Positions 16,653 through 25,642 of a stretch of DNA of 64,000 nt are shown one piece after another. Location of the stretch: the NCBI RefSeq assembly GCF_000711725.1, contig NZ_JONP01000020.1, positions 1 to 64,000 on the forward strand. Direction: 5' to 3'. Position 1 is the first letter of the stretch. Every line of letters begins with the position of its first letter. A program made the position numbers and the translations under genes. Under the pieces are notes generated by a model. That model was not told the origin of the DNA, ran no database searches, and was given only the letters and a program-made list of their open reading frames with translations. Origin of the DNA: Roseomonas aerilata DSM 19363 (GTDB lineage: Bacteria > Pseudomonadota > Alphaproteobacteria > Acetobacterales > Acetobacteraceae).

Positions 16653-19465
16653 CCCGCCGCACGGCCCTTCCGCGTCCCCTGGCCATGGCCCTCGTCGCAG
16701 GCCTGTCGGTGGCCGCCGTGGCGCCGGCCGTCGCGCAGCCTCTGGAGCGCGCGCGGGCGGCCCAGGCGAAGGGCGACCTGCGGACGGCGCAGATCGAGCT
16801 GCGCAACGCCGTGCGCGACGATCCCCGCTCCCCGGTGGCCCGGATGGCGCTCGTGCAGGCGAGCCTCGATGTCGGCGACGGCGCGACCGCGGAGAAGGAG
16901 GCGCGCACTGCGCTCGAGCTTGGCGCCGACCAGGTGCAGGCAACGGCCGCGCTCCTCCGCGCCTATCTCGTGCAGAACAGGAACAACGAGCTCCTGCGCG
17001 ACTTCCCGCCGCAGCCGGACAAGCCCGCCCTCGGCGCGCAGATCGCGGCGGCTCGTGCCCTCGCGCAGCTCTCGCTCAACCGCCAGGACGAGGCGGCTGC
17101 CTCGGTGGCGGAGGCGCTGAAGCTCAACCCCAACGCATCGGAGCCGCATACCGCGGCGGCGGCCCTCGCCCTGGTGAAAGGCGACCGCGCGGAGGCCGAA
17201 GCCGAGGCGGATCGCGCCCTCGCGGCCGACCCCAACTCGATCGAGGCGCTGCTCCGCAAGGGCACGCTGCAGATGGCCCGCGGCGCCGTGCGGGAGGGCG
17301 CGGAGACCGTGGGCCGCGTGCTCGCGCTGGCGCCCGGCAACATTCCGGCCCGCCTTGCCCGCGCGGAGGCGCTGATGGCTGCCGGCGACAACGCGGGTGC
17401 ACGGCGTGACGTGGACGCGGCGCTGGCAAGTCAGCCCGGCAGCGCGGCCGCCGCCTATCTCCGCGCGAGCCTCTTCGCGCGCTCAGGCGACTGGCGGGCG
17501 GCGGATGACGACCTGCAGCGCATCCAGCCCGTGCTCGCGAACTTTCCCGAGGGCTTCCTCATCCAGGCCCTGGTGAAGCGCGCGCTGAACCAGACGGCGC
17601 AGGCGGAGGACTCCGCCCGCCGCTACGTTGCGCGCCGGCCTGAGGACGTGCGCGGCGTCAAGCTGCTTGCAGGGCTGGAAATGGAGGCGCAGCGCCCGGA
17701 CGCCGCGGCCGGCACCGTGACGCGCTATCTCTCCCGCCTCGGCCCGCAGGGACAGGCCGATGCCGATACCTACGACCTGCTCGGGCGTGCCCATGCCGCC
17801 GCCCGCCGGCCCCGCGAGGCCGCGGAGGCGCTCACCCGCGCCGCCGCGCTCTCGCCGCAGGACACAGGCATCCTCAACCGCCTCGCCGCCGCCCGCCTCA
17901 CCGCCGGCGATGCGCGCGGAGCGGCCGATGCGGCGCAGAAGTCGCTCGCGGTGCAGCCCGACCAGCCAACGGTGCGCGAGCTTCTCGCCACCGCCTCCAT
18001 GCTGGGTGGCAACATGGGCGCGGCCAGCGCCCAGCTCGAGCAGCTCGGCCCGGAGGGGCGCCGCGGCGAGGCCGCCGGCGTGACCGAGGGAACGCTGAAG
18101 CTCACGAAGCTCGACGTCGCCGGCGCGCGCGCGTCCTACGAGGCCGTGCTGCGCGATCATCCGGACTCGATTGGTGCGCGCCTCGGCCTCGCCCGCGTGG
18201 CGAGTGCCACCGGCCGGCCGGAGGAGGCGGAGAAGCTGCTCGGCGAAGTGCTGCGGCGGGCGCCCACCAATGCGGACGCCCTCGCCCAGCTCGGCGCTGC
18301 CGCGCGTCCGGGCTCGCCGCGCGCCGTTCCGGCCCGTGCCGTGCTGGAATCCGTCCAGGCCGCGGCGCCGGGCGAGCTGGCACCGGCCCTCGCGCTGGCG
18401 GAGGTGCTTATCCGCTCCAACGAGCCGGCGAAGGCGCTCGAGCTGCTGGACTCCCAGGCGCTGCGGGCGAATGGCCGCAACCGGGGCCCGCTCCTGCCCA
18501 TGGCTCGCTCCGAGGCGCTGGCCGCCGCCGGCCGGATGGACGAGGCCCGCGAGTCCGCACGCTCGGCCCTCGCGGAGGACCCGACCTCTGTCGATGCCCG
18601 GATCCGCCTCGCCTCCCTGACCTCGCGCGGCGGCGATGCCCGCGGCGCTGAGTCCGTGATCCAGGAGGGGCTCCGCAACACGCCGGCCGATCTGCGCCTG
18701 CAGCAGGCCTATGTGGCCCTTGTGAAGCAGGCCCGCGGCCTCGACGCCGCGCTGGCGCAAGCCGACCGCCTTGCCTCCCAGACGAGCGCGCTGCCCGCCG
18801 CTGCGGCGCTCCGCGGCGATCTGCTCGCCGGCGAGAACCGCATGGAGGAGGCTGCCCGCGCCTATGCCGCGGCGAATGAGAAGACGCCGAACCCGGGCCT
18901 CCTACTGCGCCAGTCCGCGGCCCTGCGCAGCGCGGGCAAGCTGCCGGAGGCCAGCGCGCCGCTACGCGCCCTGCTGGCGCGGCAGCCCGACGACCTTAGC
19001 GCTCTGATGGCGCTCGCCTCGCTCGACATCATGCAGCGGCGCTACACGGAGGCGGAGGCAGGTCTGGCCAAGGTGGTGGAGCGCTCCCCGAACGATGCCG
19101 TGGCGCTGAACAACCTCGCATGGCTGGTGGACCGCCGCGGCGCCACGGCCCAGGCGCGGGAGATGGCGGAGCGTGCCTATGCGCTCTCGCAGAACCCGGA
19201 CACCGCGGACACGCTTGGCTGGATCCTCACTCGCGCCGGCGAGCCGCGGCTCGGCGTCGCCCTGCTGCGGCAGTCCGTCGCGGCGCGGGAGGCGGCCGGG
19301 GCGCCCGATCCATCCATCTCCTGGCGCCTGGCCTATGCGCTGCGCCAGGCAGGCGATCGCGACGAGGCGCTGCGCGTCCTGACGCCCGCGCTGGCGACCC
19401 CCGCCGCCTTCGACGGCCGGCCTGAGGCCGAGCGCCTCCTGGCCGACCTGAAGGCGGGGCGGTGA
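16649..19465 (+). CDS. prsT: PEP-CTERM system TPR-repeat lipoprotein-like protein PrsT
   Basis: Exported TPR scaffold of 938 residues, typical of prs gene sets. An N-terminal signal peptide (MALVAGLSVAAVAPAVAQ) has no lipobox cysteine, so this copy is probably periplasmic and soluble. More than twenty TPR-like units follow, with A-x3-L/A-x(n)-P patterns such as NNLAWLVDRRG and ADTLGWILTRAGEP near the end. The alanine/arginine richness follows genome composition. It is coupled to prsR by ATGA. Its function is unknown in the family. Since it is co-transcribed with the regulators and precedes the ligase, a role in assembling the export machinery is plausible but unproven. Confidence 0.9.
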   Translation: MTRRTALPRPLAMALVAGLSVAAVAPAVAQPLERARAAQAKGDLRTAQIELRNAVRDDPRSPVARMALVQASLDVGDGATAEKEARTALELGADQVQATAALLRAYLVQNRNNELLRDFPPQPDKPALGAQIAAARALAQLSLNRQDEAAASVAEALKLNPNASEPHTAAAALALVKGDRAEAEAEADRALAADPNSIEALLRKGTLQMARGAVREGAETVGRVLALAPGNIPARLARAEALMAAGDNAGARRDVDAALASQPGSAAAAYLRASLFARSGDWRAADDDLQRIQPVLANFPEGFLIQALVKRALNQTAQAEDSARRYVARRPEDVRGVKLLAGLEMEAQRPDAAAGTVTRYLSRLGPQGQADADTYDLLGRAHAAARRPREAAEALTRAAALSPQDTGILNRLAAARLTAGDARGAADAAQKSLAVQPDQPTVRELLATASMLGGNMGAASAQLEQLGPEGRRGEAAGVTEGTLKLTKLDVAGARASYEAVLRDHPDSIGARLGLARVASATGRPEEAEKLLGEVLRRAPTNADALAQLGAAARPGSPRAVPARAVLESVQAAAPGELAPALALAEVLIRSNEPAKALELLDSQALRANGRNRGPLLPMARSEALAAAGRMDEARESARSALAEDPTSVDARIRLASLTSRGGDARGAESVIQEGLRNTPADLRLQQAYVALVKQARGLDAALAQADRLASQTSALPAAAALRGDLLAGENRMEEAARAYAAANEKTPNPGLLLRQSAALRSAGKLPEASAPLRALLARQPDDLSALMALASLDIMQRRYTEAEAGLAKVVERSPNDAVALNNLAWLVDRRGATAQAREMAERAYALSQNPDTADTLGWILTRAGEPRLGVALLRQSVAAREAAGAPDPSISWRLAYALRQAGDRDEALRVLTPALATPAAFDGRPEAERLLADLKAGR

Positions 19466-19501
19466 GCGCCGGCAGGCGCAATCCGCCGGGCGGGCGGCAC
19501 G

Positions 19502-20875
19502 GTGCGTGACGCCGCCTTCGTCGCCACGATGGTGCTGCTGCTGCCGCTCGCGGTGGCGCGGCCCTTCGTCGGGGTCCTGCTCCTCACCTGGTTCCTGCTG
19601 ATGGGGCCGGAGCGGCTGGTCTACGGGCCGGTCGCCTCGATGCCCTGGCTCCTCATGGTCTTCGCCGCGACGCTTTTCGGCTGTCTTCTCGCGGGCGAGC
19701 CCAGGCGCCTCCCGCTCAACGCGACGACGCTTCTCATCCTGGCGTTGATGGCGCTCTTCACGGTCACGGCTCTTGCCGCACCCGGCAACCCCGCGGCGGG
19801 GCTGGCCAAGTGGGAGGGTATAGAGACAACGCTCGTTGCCCTTCTCCTCACCGCGTCGCTGTTGACGGAGCGGCGGCGGCTGCATGCCCTCGTCTGGGTG
19901 ATGGTCATTGCGATCGGCTACTACGGCGTGCGCAGCGGCGTTCTCTCGGCAGTGAGTGGCGGTGCCTACCGGCAATGGGCGCCGGAGGGATTGCCGATCG
20001 CCGAGAGCGGCCCGCTCGCCACGGCGGTCGTCGTCACGCTGCCGCTGATGAACTACCTTCGTTTGCAGTCGCGCAACGCGGTGGCGCGGATCGGGCTCGT
20101 CGGCGCCATGGGCCTTTGCCTTCTTGCGGTCCTCGCCAGCGGGTCGCGCGGGGCTTTGCTCGCCCTTGCGGCGGCCTGCGCCGCCTATGGCTGGACAGGC
20201 GGGCGGCGGGCACTCCCGACCGGCCTGGCGACGGCTGCCCTCGCGGTCACCCTCGTCATCTTCCCTGTGCTCCTGCCTCTTGCCGGAGGGGTGGGGGCCG
20301 CCGTCGACCTCACCGGCGCCGCGCCCTCTGCCGCGGAGCGGCTGGCGGCCTGGGAGACTGCGCTGCGCCTTGCCCTGGCCCATCCTCTTTCGGGCGCGGG
20401 CTTCGCGGGCCTCTCCGATGGGGCGGTGGTTGGGATAGTGTCGCCGGGCTCTCCCGGCCGCGCCGCGGGCAGCATCTGGTTCGAGGTGCTGGGCGAAGCC
20501 GGCTTCCTGGCGTTGGCGGGCTGGGTCGCGCTGTCGCTGACGGGCCTCCTCCAGGCACGGCGCCTCGCGGCCCTACCGCAGGAACGGACGGAACTGGCCT
20601 GGGCACGCGACCTCGGGCGGATGGCGATCGTCTCGATCGTCGCTTACCTCGTCGGTGGCAGTTTCTTCTCGTTGGCCTACTGGCACTTCCCGTGGGTACT
20701 GATCGTTGCGGTCGCGTCCACGGCCGTAATAATGCGGCGCAGCGAGGTGATGGCTGACGCCCGGCGCGACGGCTGGTTTCCGCGTGTCACGGGCGGGTTG
20801 CCAGAAGAGGCTGTCGCGCCGGAACTGCTGCCTGACGTATCCGGTATCGTCCGAAGCGCCGCGGTCGCCCGGTGA
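19502..20875 (+). CDS. Exosortase A system-associated O-antigen ligase-like protein
   Basis: Polytopic inner-membrane protein of 457 residues with 10-12 spans, of the Wzy/WaaL fold. It opens with LPLAVARPFVGVLLLTWFLL and MGPERLVYG, hallmarks of the putative O-glycosylation ligase found beside exosortase A. A periplasmic loop near GVRSGVLSAVSGGAYR and the Arg in LASGSRGALLALAA match the ligase/polymerase family. It may polymerise the glycan or join it to protein. The start is GTG 19502, 36 bases after prsT; the non-hydrophobic C-terminal ~50 residues are cytoplasmic. Confidence 0.88.
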   Translation: MRDAAFVATMVLLLPLAVARPFVGVLLLTWFLLMGPERLVYGPVASMPWLLMVFAATLFGCLLAGEPRRLPLNATTLLILALMALFTVTALAAPGNPAAGLAKWEGIETTLVALLLTASLLTERRRLHALVWVMVIAIGYYGVRSGVLSAVSGGAYRQWAPEGLPIAESGPLATAVVVTLPLMNYLRLQSRNAVARIGLVGAMGLCLLAVLASGSRGALLALAAACAAYGWTGGRRALPTGLATAALAVTLVIFPVLLPLAGGVGAAVDLTGAAPSAAERLAAWETALRLALAHPLSGAGFAGLSDGAVVGIVSPGSPGRAAGSIWFEVLGEAGFLALAGWVALSLTGLLQARRLAALPQERTELAWARDLGRMAIVSIVAYLVGGSFFSLAYWHFPWVLIVAVASTAVIMRRSEVMADARRDGWFPRVTGGLPEEAVAPELLPDVSGIVRSAAVAR

Positions 20876-20938
20876 GTCGGCTCGGGAAAAGCGGATGCAC
20901 CCGCCATGCGCGCGCGCCGCGCGAAGAGGGGAAATGCC

Positions 20939-21256
20939 ATGAACGGCGCCTACTTCGTCTGCATGCTGATCGGGGTCTCCTGGCTGGCTGTCTGGTCCGT
21001 CCGGCGGGAACCGGGGCGGCGGAACTGGCTCGGCGCTCTTTTCGACATGGCGGGGGATTCAGATGAGGCGCGCGCCGGCACGCGGCCCCAATGGGCGCGG
21101 CGTGGGGCCAAGGGTCCGGGATCCTGGCGCGAACGTGGACGCGCCGGCTCGCAGCCCGAGCCATCCGACCACCAGTACGCCCTGCCGCAGCGGGGTGCGA
21201 CCCAGCCGCGCCGTGTCCGTCGCGAACAGGCTTCGGTCTCCCGGCGGCGGCGCTGA
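20939..21256 (+). CDS. Small single-span membrane protein, unknown
   Basis: A 105-residue frame from ATG 20939 with a good ribosome site (GAGGGG seven bases upstream). Residues 1-18 (MNGAYFVCMLIGVSWLAVW) form one membrane span, followed by a basic cytoplasmic stretch and LGALFDMAG. The last 60 residues are Arg/Pro/Gln-rich and could be disordered. I do not recognise a family. It lies 63 bases after the ligase gene in the same direction, so it may be the last member of the prs operon. The charged tail could be a composition artefact, and only the first 40 residues look clearly protein-like. Confidence 0.5.
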   Translation: MNGAYFVCMLIGVSWLAVWSVRREPGRRNWLGALFDMAGDSDEARAGTRPQWARRGAKGPGSWRERGRAGSQPEPSDHQYALPQRGATQPRRVRREQASVSRRRR

Positions 21257-21475
21257 GGCGGCGGCAGTTCTTCCGCCCACCCTTCGTCGGAGCTCCGGCC
21301 GCGGCGCCGGCCCGGTGCTGGAGAGGATGACCCCGCACCCGGCCGGCGAAGGATTCCATCGCGCGTCCGACCCACCCTTCCGCCACGCTACCCTTGCCCC
21401 GACTGGGCGTTTCGGTCGGGACGGGAAAAACCCCGGGCAGCCCGCCCTCTTCCGCCGCTCGCTGGGACACCACGG
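21257..21475. other. Intergenic region before the secreted lyase-like gene
   Basis: About 220 bases with no credible gene. It is slightly less biased than coding DNA and probably carries the promoter of the next gene. I saw no spaced sigma-54 site and no strong hairpin. Confidence 0.4.
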
Positions 21476-23563
21476 ATGACGCATTCCACCCCCTCCTTCC
21501 TCCGTCGCACGGCCCTGGCGCTCGGGGCTGCGGCTCTGGCCAGGCCGGGCTTCGCTCAGGCCGCGCCGGCCCTTCCGTGCCCTTCCGGACCCGGTGAGAT
21601 CGTCGGGCTGATGCTCGAGGGCACGGGGGCACCTGCCGGGACGGTCACGGTGTTCGGTCAGGCCTTCCAGCCCGGCCATATGCCGCGCGGCGCGGCGCTG
21701 CGCGCGCGCGACACCAACGGGCGCGAGTTCCCCGCGCAACTCGATGTCCTCGCGGTCCATCCGGACGGTTCGGCACGGCTCGGCGTCGTCTCGCTCGCCC
21801 CTCCCGCCATCGGCAAGGCGCAGGAGCGGGGCGTGATGCTGATGGCCGGCACCGGCGGCTCCACCGCGCCGCTCGATCTCGCTGCCGCGCTCTCCGGGCG
21901 CAGCGCGGTGCTGGAACTCGCCTCGGCCGGCGGCCAGGTCTGGCGGCTGGACCTTCTTGCGGCCTTCCGGTCGGCCACGGCGGACCAGGCCTGGCAATCC
22001 GGCCCGCTCGCCGTGCAGCGGCGGGTTTCCGTCGCGGTTCCCGGTGACTCCCTGGCCGGGGTCACCTCCCTCCGCGTCGTCGCGGACGTGTCGCTGCGGA
22101 GCGACGGCACGCTCTGGACGGAGGTCTGGCTACGCAACGACGCCGCCATGCGTCCCGGCGGCGGCTCCGCCTCCTACGGGGTGCGGGTGCTGCTGGACGG
22201 TCGGGAGGCAATGCGGACCGGCCTTCTCCACCAGTGGCAGTACACCGGCTGGGGGCGGCTGCTGGCGGCCGATCGCGGCAAGCCCGCGGCCGAGCCGCCG
22301 CGCCCGCGCCACGACGCGAACTACCTCGCCGATGCCGGGGCGGTGCCGCGCTACAGCATGTCGGGCGGCACGGTGGACCGGGCGCTCGGCCAGCTCGCGC
22401 GGCAGGTGGCCGAGGGCAACTGGTCGGCCCCGCTGGAGGCCCGCGGCATCACCCGCAACATGCCCGCGACCGGTGGGCGTGCCGATATCGGCCCCGTCAC
22501 CCAGCCGCAGGCGCTGTGGCTCGGCACCGGGGACTACCGGGCGGCCACGGTCTCGATCGGACAGGCGGAGGCGGCAGGATCGGTGCCCTGGCACATGTGG
22601 GATCCATCGGTGAACGGCTGGCTGGACGTGAAGAAGTGGCCGCGCCTCTGGGTGGATGGGCGCGGTGGACCGCCGCCCGGCGGCCTCATGCAGAACGTCT
22701 CCGGCGACACTGGCTGGACGCCCGACACGGCCCACCAGCCGGACCTCTCCACCGTGCCGTTCATCCTGACCGGCCGGCGCGCCTTCCTGGACGAGCTGCT
22801 GGCGCAGAGCGCCTGGAACATCATCAGCCTCTGGCCTGCGCCGCGCGGGGAGGGAGAGGCGAACATCGTGCGTGGCGTGCAGGTCCGCGGCGCTGCCTGG
22901 AGCATGCGCCAGCTCGATAACGCCGCCTGGGCCGCTCCACGGGGGGACCGCACCGGCGACTACCTGCGCGGGGTGGCCGCCAGCAACTGGGCCTGGATCC
23001 GCGCGCAGATCCCGGAATGGACGCGGCGCCAGGGCGAAGCCCATGGCTGGATCCCCGGGGAGTACGGCACGCCCGGCGCCATCGCGCCCTGGCAACAGGA
23101 CTACTTCGTCTCCACCGCCGTCCTCTCCGCCAGGCGGGGAAACGCGGATGCGCGCGCGGTCCTGGATTGGATGGAGAATTTTATTGCCGGGCGCTTCCTC
23201 TCGGGCGACCGCGGCTTCAACCCGCATGATGGCTGTGCCTACAACCTCGCCATGTGGCCCGAGAACCAGCCGCAATCGCCTTTCAACACCTGGGCGCGGA
23301 TCGGCCAGGAAACGCGCGCGCGCAACATGTCGAACGGCAACGGCTGGTCCACCAGCGACGGCAACTACGGCGCGCTCGCCATCCATTCCCTTACGCTCAT
23401 GTCGGAACTCACCGGCTCGCCCCGTGCGCGGGCGGCGCTTTCCTGGATCGTCAACGCGGGCGCGCCCTACACATCGCCGGCCGAGCGGGCGGGAACGCAG
23501 TTCGACATCGCCCCGCGCGACGCGGCCGGCGGCTGCCGGGTGCCGGCGAGGGGCACGCGCTGA
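21476..23563 (+). CDS. Tat-exported RIFT-barrel protein, PcRGLX/YetA-like, probable polysaccharide lyase or glycan-binding protein
   Basis: Secreted protein of 695 residues. The N-terminus carries a twin-arginine signal (SFLRRTALALGAAAL, cleavage near FAQA). The first domain (about 50-130) reads GTVTVFGQAFQPGHMP, ALRARDTNGREFPAQLDV and HPDGSARLGVVSL, the pattern of the PcRGLX/YetA-like RIFT barrel known from exo-rhamnogalacturonan lyases. The C-terminal half is helical with many Trp residues (WAWIRAQIPEWTRRQ, IAPWQQDYFVSTAV, SPFNTWARIGQET), like an alpha/alpha toroid. Its place at the end of an exopolysaccharide locus suggests it trims or releases the polymer. The enzymatic activity and linkage are not shown. 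Confidence 0.65.
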   Translation: MTHSTPSFLRRTALALGAAALARPGFAQAAPALPCPSGPGEIVGLMLEGTGAPAGTVTVFGQAFQPGHMPRGAALRARDTNGREFPAQLDVLAVHPDGSARLGVVSLAPPAIGKAQERGVMLMAGTGGSTAPLDLAAALSGRSAVLELASAGGQVWRLDLLAAFRSATADQAWQSGPLAVQRRVSVAVPGDSLAGVTSLRVVADVSLRSDGTLWTEVWLRNDAAMRPGGGSASYGVRVLLDGREAMRTGLLHQWQYTGWGRLLAADRGKPAAEPPRPRHDANYLADAGAVPRYSMSGGTVDRALGQLARQVAEGNWSAPLEARGITRNMPATGGRADIGPVTQPQALWLGTGDYRAATVSIGQAEAAGSVPWHMWDPSVNGWLDVKKWPRLWVDGRGGPPPGGLMQNVSGDTGWTPDTAHQPDLSTVPFILTGRRAFLDELLAQSAWNIISLWPAPRGEGEANIVRGVQVRGAAWSMRQLDNAAWAAPRGDRTGDYLRGVAASNWAWIRAQIPEWTRRQGEAHGWIPGEYGTPGAIAPWQQDYFVSTAVLSARRGNADARAVLDWMENFIAGRFLSGDRGFNPHDGCAYNLAMWPENQPQSPFNTWARIGQETRARNMSNGNGWSTSDGNYGALAIHSLTLMSELTGSPRARAALSWIVNAGAPYTSPAERAGTQFDIAPRDAAGGCRVPARGTR

Positions 23564-23635
23564 GCGGCGCCCGATGAACCCTCGTCCATCTCCGGGGTTA
23601 CAGAGGCAGGCCAGCACGACCTAGAGGAGGAAGCG

Positions 23636-25606
23636 ATGGCGCAACGCCGTGTGCCGCGCTGGGCGATCTGGACCGGAATCCCGGTTCTTCTCGTCGCCCT
23701 CCTCGTCGCATTCTGGTCGTGGGACTGGTTCATCCCGCTGGCCGAGGCGCGCGCCTCGGCCGCGCTCGGCCGGCCCGTGAAGATCGAGCACCTCCACGTG
23801 CGGCTCGGCCGCGTCACCGAGGTGTCGGTGGACGGGCTGCGCGTGGCGAACCCCGAGGGCTTCCCCGACGATCCCCCCTTCGCCCGGGCGGAGCGGGCGG
23901 CGGTGCGGCTGGACGTCATGGCCTTCCTGCACGACCGTTCGATCGTGATCCCCTCGATCGAGGTCACGCGCCCCGTGGTCGAGGCCCGGGCGCTGGAGGA
24001 CGGGCGCACGAACTACGCCTTCGACTTCGGCCAGCCCGCGGGCGAGACGGCCGAGCCCCGGCCGCCCTCCGCCGCGCCGCGGATCGGCCTGCTGCGGATA
24101 GTGGAGGGCCAGGCGCATGTGGTGGATCCCCGGCTGAAGGCCGACTTCAACCTCGCCATCGCCACCCGCAACGAGGACACGCCGGATGCCCGCATCGCCG
24201 TGGAGGCGAAGGGCACCTATGCCGGCCAGCCGATCACCGGCACCGCGACGGGCGGCGCTGTGCTGGCGCTCCAGGATCAGGACAAGCCCTGGCCGATCGA
24301 GATGCAACTCGCCAACGGGCCGACGCGGGTGAACCTGCAGGGCAGCCTGCGCAATCCGCTTGAGCTGCAGGGCGCGGATGTGCGGCTGGAGATGCAGGGG
24401 CCGGACATGGGCCTGCTGCAGGCCTTGACCGGTGTGCCGATCCCGAAGACCCCCGCCTACCGCATCGCCGGCCAGCTTGATTACGCGGATGGCCGGGTGC
24501 GCTTCCGCGACTTCCAGGGAAGGATGGGCAGCAGCGACCTCGCCGGCACGATCGCCGTCACCACCGGCGGCGCCAAGCCGACTGTGGAGGCGAATCTGCG
24601 GTCCAGCCGCGTGGACCTTGCCGATCTCGGCGGCTTCATCGGCGAGGAGCCGGGCCGCGCCTCCACCCCGGGCCAGACTGCCCAGCAGCGGCGCGAGCGG
24701 GCGCGGGACGAGGCGCGCAGCCGCGTGCTGCCCGACGACCCCATCAACTTCCCCAAGCTCGACGCAGCGAATGTCCACCTGACCTACCACGCCGATCGCA
24801 TCACCGGGCGCAACATGCCCTTCGACACGCTGCGCACGGACATGGAGCTGAAGGACGGCGCCATCACCCTGCGCCCCATCGCGCTGGGCGTCGGCACCGG
24901 TCAGATCCAGGGCAACATGAACTTCGTGCCGGAGGAGGGCGGCCGGCTGCGCGCGCGGGCCGACGTCCAGTTCCAGCGCCTCGACGTGTCGCGCCTCATG
25001 CAGGCGACGAATACCTTCGAGGGAGCCGGTCGCATCAACGGCCGCGGCCATCTTGAGGGCAGCGGTCGCTCCTTCGCGGAACTGCTGGGGCGGGGCAGCG
25101 GCGAGATCACCCTGGGCATGTCCGGCGGCAACCTCTCGGCGCTGCTCGTCGACCTCTCCGGGCTCCGCATCGGCAATGCCCTCCTCTCCGCCCTCGGCGT
25201 GCCCGGGCGGACCACGGTGCAGTGCTTCGTCGCGAATGTCGGCCTCAACCGCGGGGTCGCCGGGCTGCGCACCGTGCTGCTCGACACGGAGGACGTGATC
25301 GTGAACGCGACCGGCAACGTGAATCTCTCGACCGAGCGGCTGGAGGTGCGGCTGCGGAGTGAATCAAAGAGCTTCACGATCGGTGCGGTACCGACCTCGA
25401 TCCTCATCGATGGCAGCTTCCGCAACCCCGATGTCGGGCCCGACATGTCGGAGCTCGCGACGCGCGGCGGGCTGATCGGCGGGCTGGCCGCGCTCGTTGC
25501 GCCGGTTGCGGGCCTGCTGCCGACGATCCAGTTCGGCGTGGGCGAGGACAACCGCTGCGAGTCCCTCGTGCGCCGCGGGCGCCCCGTCGCGCGCCAGGCC
25601 CGCTGA
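23636..25606 (+). CDS. AsmA family protein
   Basis: Membrane-anchored periplasmic protein of 656 residues. A single N-terminal span (WTGIPVLLVALLVAFWSW) precedes the AsmA start LAEARASAALGRPVKIEHL. The rest consists of repeated beta-rich segments, ending in the AsmA C-terminal domain with GRGHLEGSGRSFAELL, GNVNLSTERLEVRLRSES and SILIDGSFRNPDVGPD. AsmA-like proteins act as envelope lipid bridges or help outer-membrane assembly. ATG 23636 has a strong ribosome site (GAGGAGGAA). It follows the lyase-like gene by 72 bases and may share its promoter. Whether it serves the glycan locus is unknown. Confidence 0.88.
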   Translation: MAQRRVPRWAIWTGIPVLLVALLVAFWSWDWFIPLAEARASAALGRPVKIEHLHVRLGRVTEVSVDGLRVANPEGFPDDPPFARAERAAVRLDVMAFLHDRSIVIPSIEVTRPVVEARALEDGRTNYAFDFGQPAGETAEPRPPSAAPRIGLLRIVEGQAHVVDPRLKADFNLAIATRNEDTPDARIAVEAKGTYAGQPITGTATGGAVLALQDQDKPWPIEMQLANGPTRVNLQGSLRNPLELQGADVRLEMQGPDMGLLQALTGVPIPKTPAYRIAGQLDYADGRVRFRDFQGRMGSSDLAGTIAVTTGGAKPTVEANLRSSRVDLADLGGFIGEEPGRASTPGQTAQQRRERARDEARSRVLPDDPINFPKLDAANVHLTYHADRITGRNMPFDTLRTDMELKDGAITLRPIALGVGTGQIQGNMNFVPEEGGRLRARADVQFQRLDVSRLMQATNTFEGAGRINGRGHLEGSGRSFAELLGRGSGEITLGMSGGNLSALLVDLSGLRIGNALLSALGVPGRTTVQCFVANVGLNRGVAGLRTVLLDTEDVIVNATGNVNLSTERLEVRLRSESKSFTIGAVPTSILIDGSFRNPDVGPDMSELATRGGLIGGLAALVAPVAGLLPTIQFGVGEDNRCESLVRRGRPVARQAR

Positions 25607-25642
25607 GGAAGGACCGCGTCCGCGGGCTGAAGCCGGGCAGCC

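Noticed and set aside
14538-16943. Leftward 801-codon frame opposite prsK/prsR/prsT
   Set aside because: Spans three genuine genes in the other direction and is Arg/Ala-rich without domains.
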